Assembly (NCBI GenBank): GCA_012910725.1
Contig: WNEG01000059.1
Span: 1-6,066 of the forward strand
From: Candidatus Ethanoperedens thermophilum
Lineage (GTDB): Archaea; Halobacteriota; Methanosarcinia; Methanosarcinales; EX4572-44
Reading direction: 5' to 3'
DNA: 6,066 bases
Within the stretch, counting starts at the first letter, position 1, and the number at the start of each line of letters is the position of its first letter. The notes below the pieces were generated by a model. The model ran no database searches and was not told the DNA's origin. It saw nothing but the letters and a program-made list of their open reading frames with translations. The position numbers were made by a program, and so were the translations under genes. Below, piece after piece: positions 5,058-6,066 of this stretch.

Positions 5058-6066
5058 AGGTTTTCCTCCTTGTTGGTTTATTGTTGTTTTCCTTTATCTG
5101 CTTTTCTTGGCGTATCCTCTCCAGTAATTTCTCGGCAGGCTCCCAGTCCGGAGCGTTACGGGCTTCTTTTAGCTCTTTTTCGTTTAGCAGTTTGCCCTCA
5201 AAGGCTTTTTTTAAAATGCTCTGGCGCAGGGATTCTGCTTTTTCAAGGGATTCTGCTATGGTTGCTTCCATTTTGTCGCTGATTGAGAGGCGGGTTTCAA
5301 TTTCGCGGATGATTTGGTGTTGTTCGGTTTTTGGAGGAATTTCGATTGGAATTGATTTTATTTCTCCAACAGATGCAAGATTTTGCATTCCGGTCCCTCT
5401 TGTACCTTTTAAAATTTTTCGTTGAAATACATTAGACCTGAAAAAATAAAGGAAATACTTAGAAGGCATTAGTTTCTCATCCAATATTATTTTTAATAAA
5501 GCTTGATTTATTATTCCGGGTTCACAGTCTATTGGTAGCTTGTGGATTCTCCCTATTGTACCTGAACAACTTACTATATAATCGCCGCCTTTAACACTAA
5601 ACCCATCCAATTCCTTAAATTTTCCTTCATTAATATAATAGTTGCCTAATGTTTCATCATCATTAATGGCATTTTGTTGTTCATAAACCTTATAATCACT
5701 TGGTACAAAAAATGACTTTTTTATTGCACTTCCAAATGGTCCCCTTTTAATTGCATTTTTTTCATATTTAATCAGGTCTATAAAACGTGAAATGGTCCAT
5801 CCTTTTGGAGTCTGTTTTAATGTTTCTAATTCTTCTTCAGATATAGGTTCAGATTTGATAGGCTTTTTTGGTCGTGTGGGTTTCTTTCCTTCTTTTCCAT
5901 TATCGTCCCAATCTTCCACTGCCAGTTTCCACGCATCCAGTTGTTTTTGATAATGTTTTTCCCGTTCTTCTTTAATCTGCTGAAGAAGTTCTTCGGCTGA
6001 ATGCAGGTCGGTCTGTTCTTCCCGCCACTTTTTTGTTAAATCCCCCTCAAACGCCCTTTTCAAAAC
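5050..6066 (-). CDS. hsdS: Type I restriction-modification specificity subunit HsdS, C-terminal half (5' end outside window)
   Basis: This is the DNA-recognition subunit that guides HsdM (and HsdR if present). Only the second half is in view. The frame is open to the window edge and begins in the central conserved helix, so the TTG at 6063 is an internal Leu codon and the true start lies beyond 6066. Numbering from that Leu, the first conserved helix AFEGDL is at 4-9, a charged proline/lysine-rich linker spans about 55-70, and the second target recognition domain runs from about PKGW (86-89) to 245, including RGPFGSAIKKSFF (107-119). The second conserved helix follows (about 250-325), with AFEGKL at 287-292. 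The two AFEG helices are the pseudo-repeat typical of HsdS. The missing part should contain the first recognition domain. The target sequence cannot be read from the protein. The stop overlaps the HEPN start by 8 nt. Confidence 0.93.
   Translation of the reverse strand, partial: VLKRAFEGDLTKKWREEQTDLHSAEELLQQIKEEREKHYQKQLDAWKLAVEDWDDNGKEGKKPTRPKKPIKSEPISEEELETLKQTPKGWTISRFIDLIKYEKNAIKRGPFGSAIKKSFFVPSDYKVYEQQNAINDDETLGNYYINEGKFKELDGFSVKGGDYIVSCSGTIGRIHKLPIDCEPGIINQALLKIILDEKLMPSKYFLYFFRSNVFQRKILKGTRGTGMQNLASVGEIKSIPIEIPPKTEQHQIIREIETRLSISDKMEATIAESLEKAESLRQSILKKAFEGKLLNEKELKEARNAPDWEPAEKLLERIRQEKQIKENNNKPTRRKTYG
5065..5071 (-). promoter_or_regulatory. Shine-Dalgarno AAGGAGG for the HEPN gene
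   Basis: The minus strand reads AAGGAGG, seven bases before the ATG at 5057, inside the last codons of hsdS. This is the strongest ribosome-binding site in the window and decides the HEPN start. It contrasts with the weak site before hsdM, suggesting more HEPN than HsdM protein per transcript, which is inference. Confidence 0.7.

Overview
This window looks archaeal, most likely from a euryarchaeote of the methanogen or methanotroph type; the rank is uncertain. Three things point that way. The NfnS/SudB start codon has a TATATAA box about 25 nt upstream and no Shine-Dalgarno sequence, which fits a leaderless archaeal mRNA. A HEPN-MNT nucleotidyltransferase pair is present, and such pairs are especially common in archaea. 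The flavoprotein pair is the type usually annotated as SudBA or 'glutamate synthase small subunit' in archaea. Internal operon genes do carry good Shine-Dalgarno sequences. All six genes lie on the minus strand, so the order of transcription is right to left.

Right part (6066 to 2822), a defence-type operon. It reads hsdS (5' end outside the window), a HEPN-domain protein, an MNT-family nucleotidyltransferase, then hsdM. HsdS (DNA specificity) and HsdM (adenine methylase) are parts of a type I restriction-modification enzyme; no hsdR is visible. The HEPN and MNT genes resemble a HepT/MntA toxin-antitoxin pair. They are locked into the operon by overlaps: hsdS/HEPN share 8 nt and HEPN/MNT share 19 nt, and hsdM follows after a 62-nt gap. 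This embedding of a HEPN-MNT cassette between specificity and modification genes is the most interesting feature of the window.

Middle part (2257 to 2821), 565 bp without a convincing gene. It holds minus-strand T-rich tracts that could end hsd transcription, the TATA box for the next operon, a plus-strand hairpin followed by T5, a perfect 13-bp palindrome, and a faint plus-strand reading frame broken by stops.

Left part (2256 to 38), a two-gene operon (7-nt overlap). It encodes the small and large subunits of an NfnAB/SudBA-type oxidoreductase. The small subunit has FAD and NAD sites and a [2Fe-2S] site. The large subunit has two [4Fe-4S] sites, FAD and NADPH sites. Together they would link NADH, ferredoxin and NADPH pools by flavin-based electron bifurcation, although sulfide dehydrogenase or glutamate synthase labels are common for the same family.
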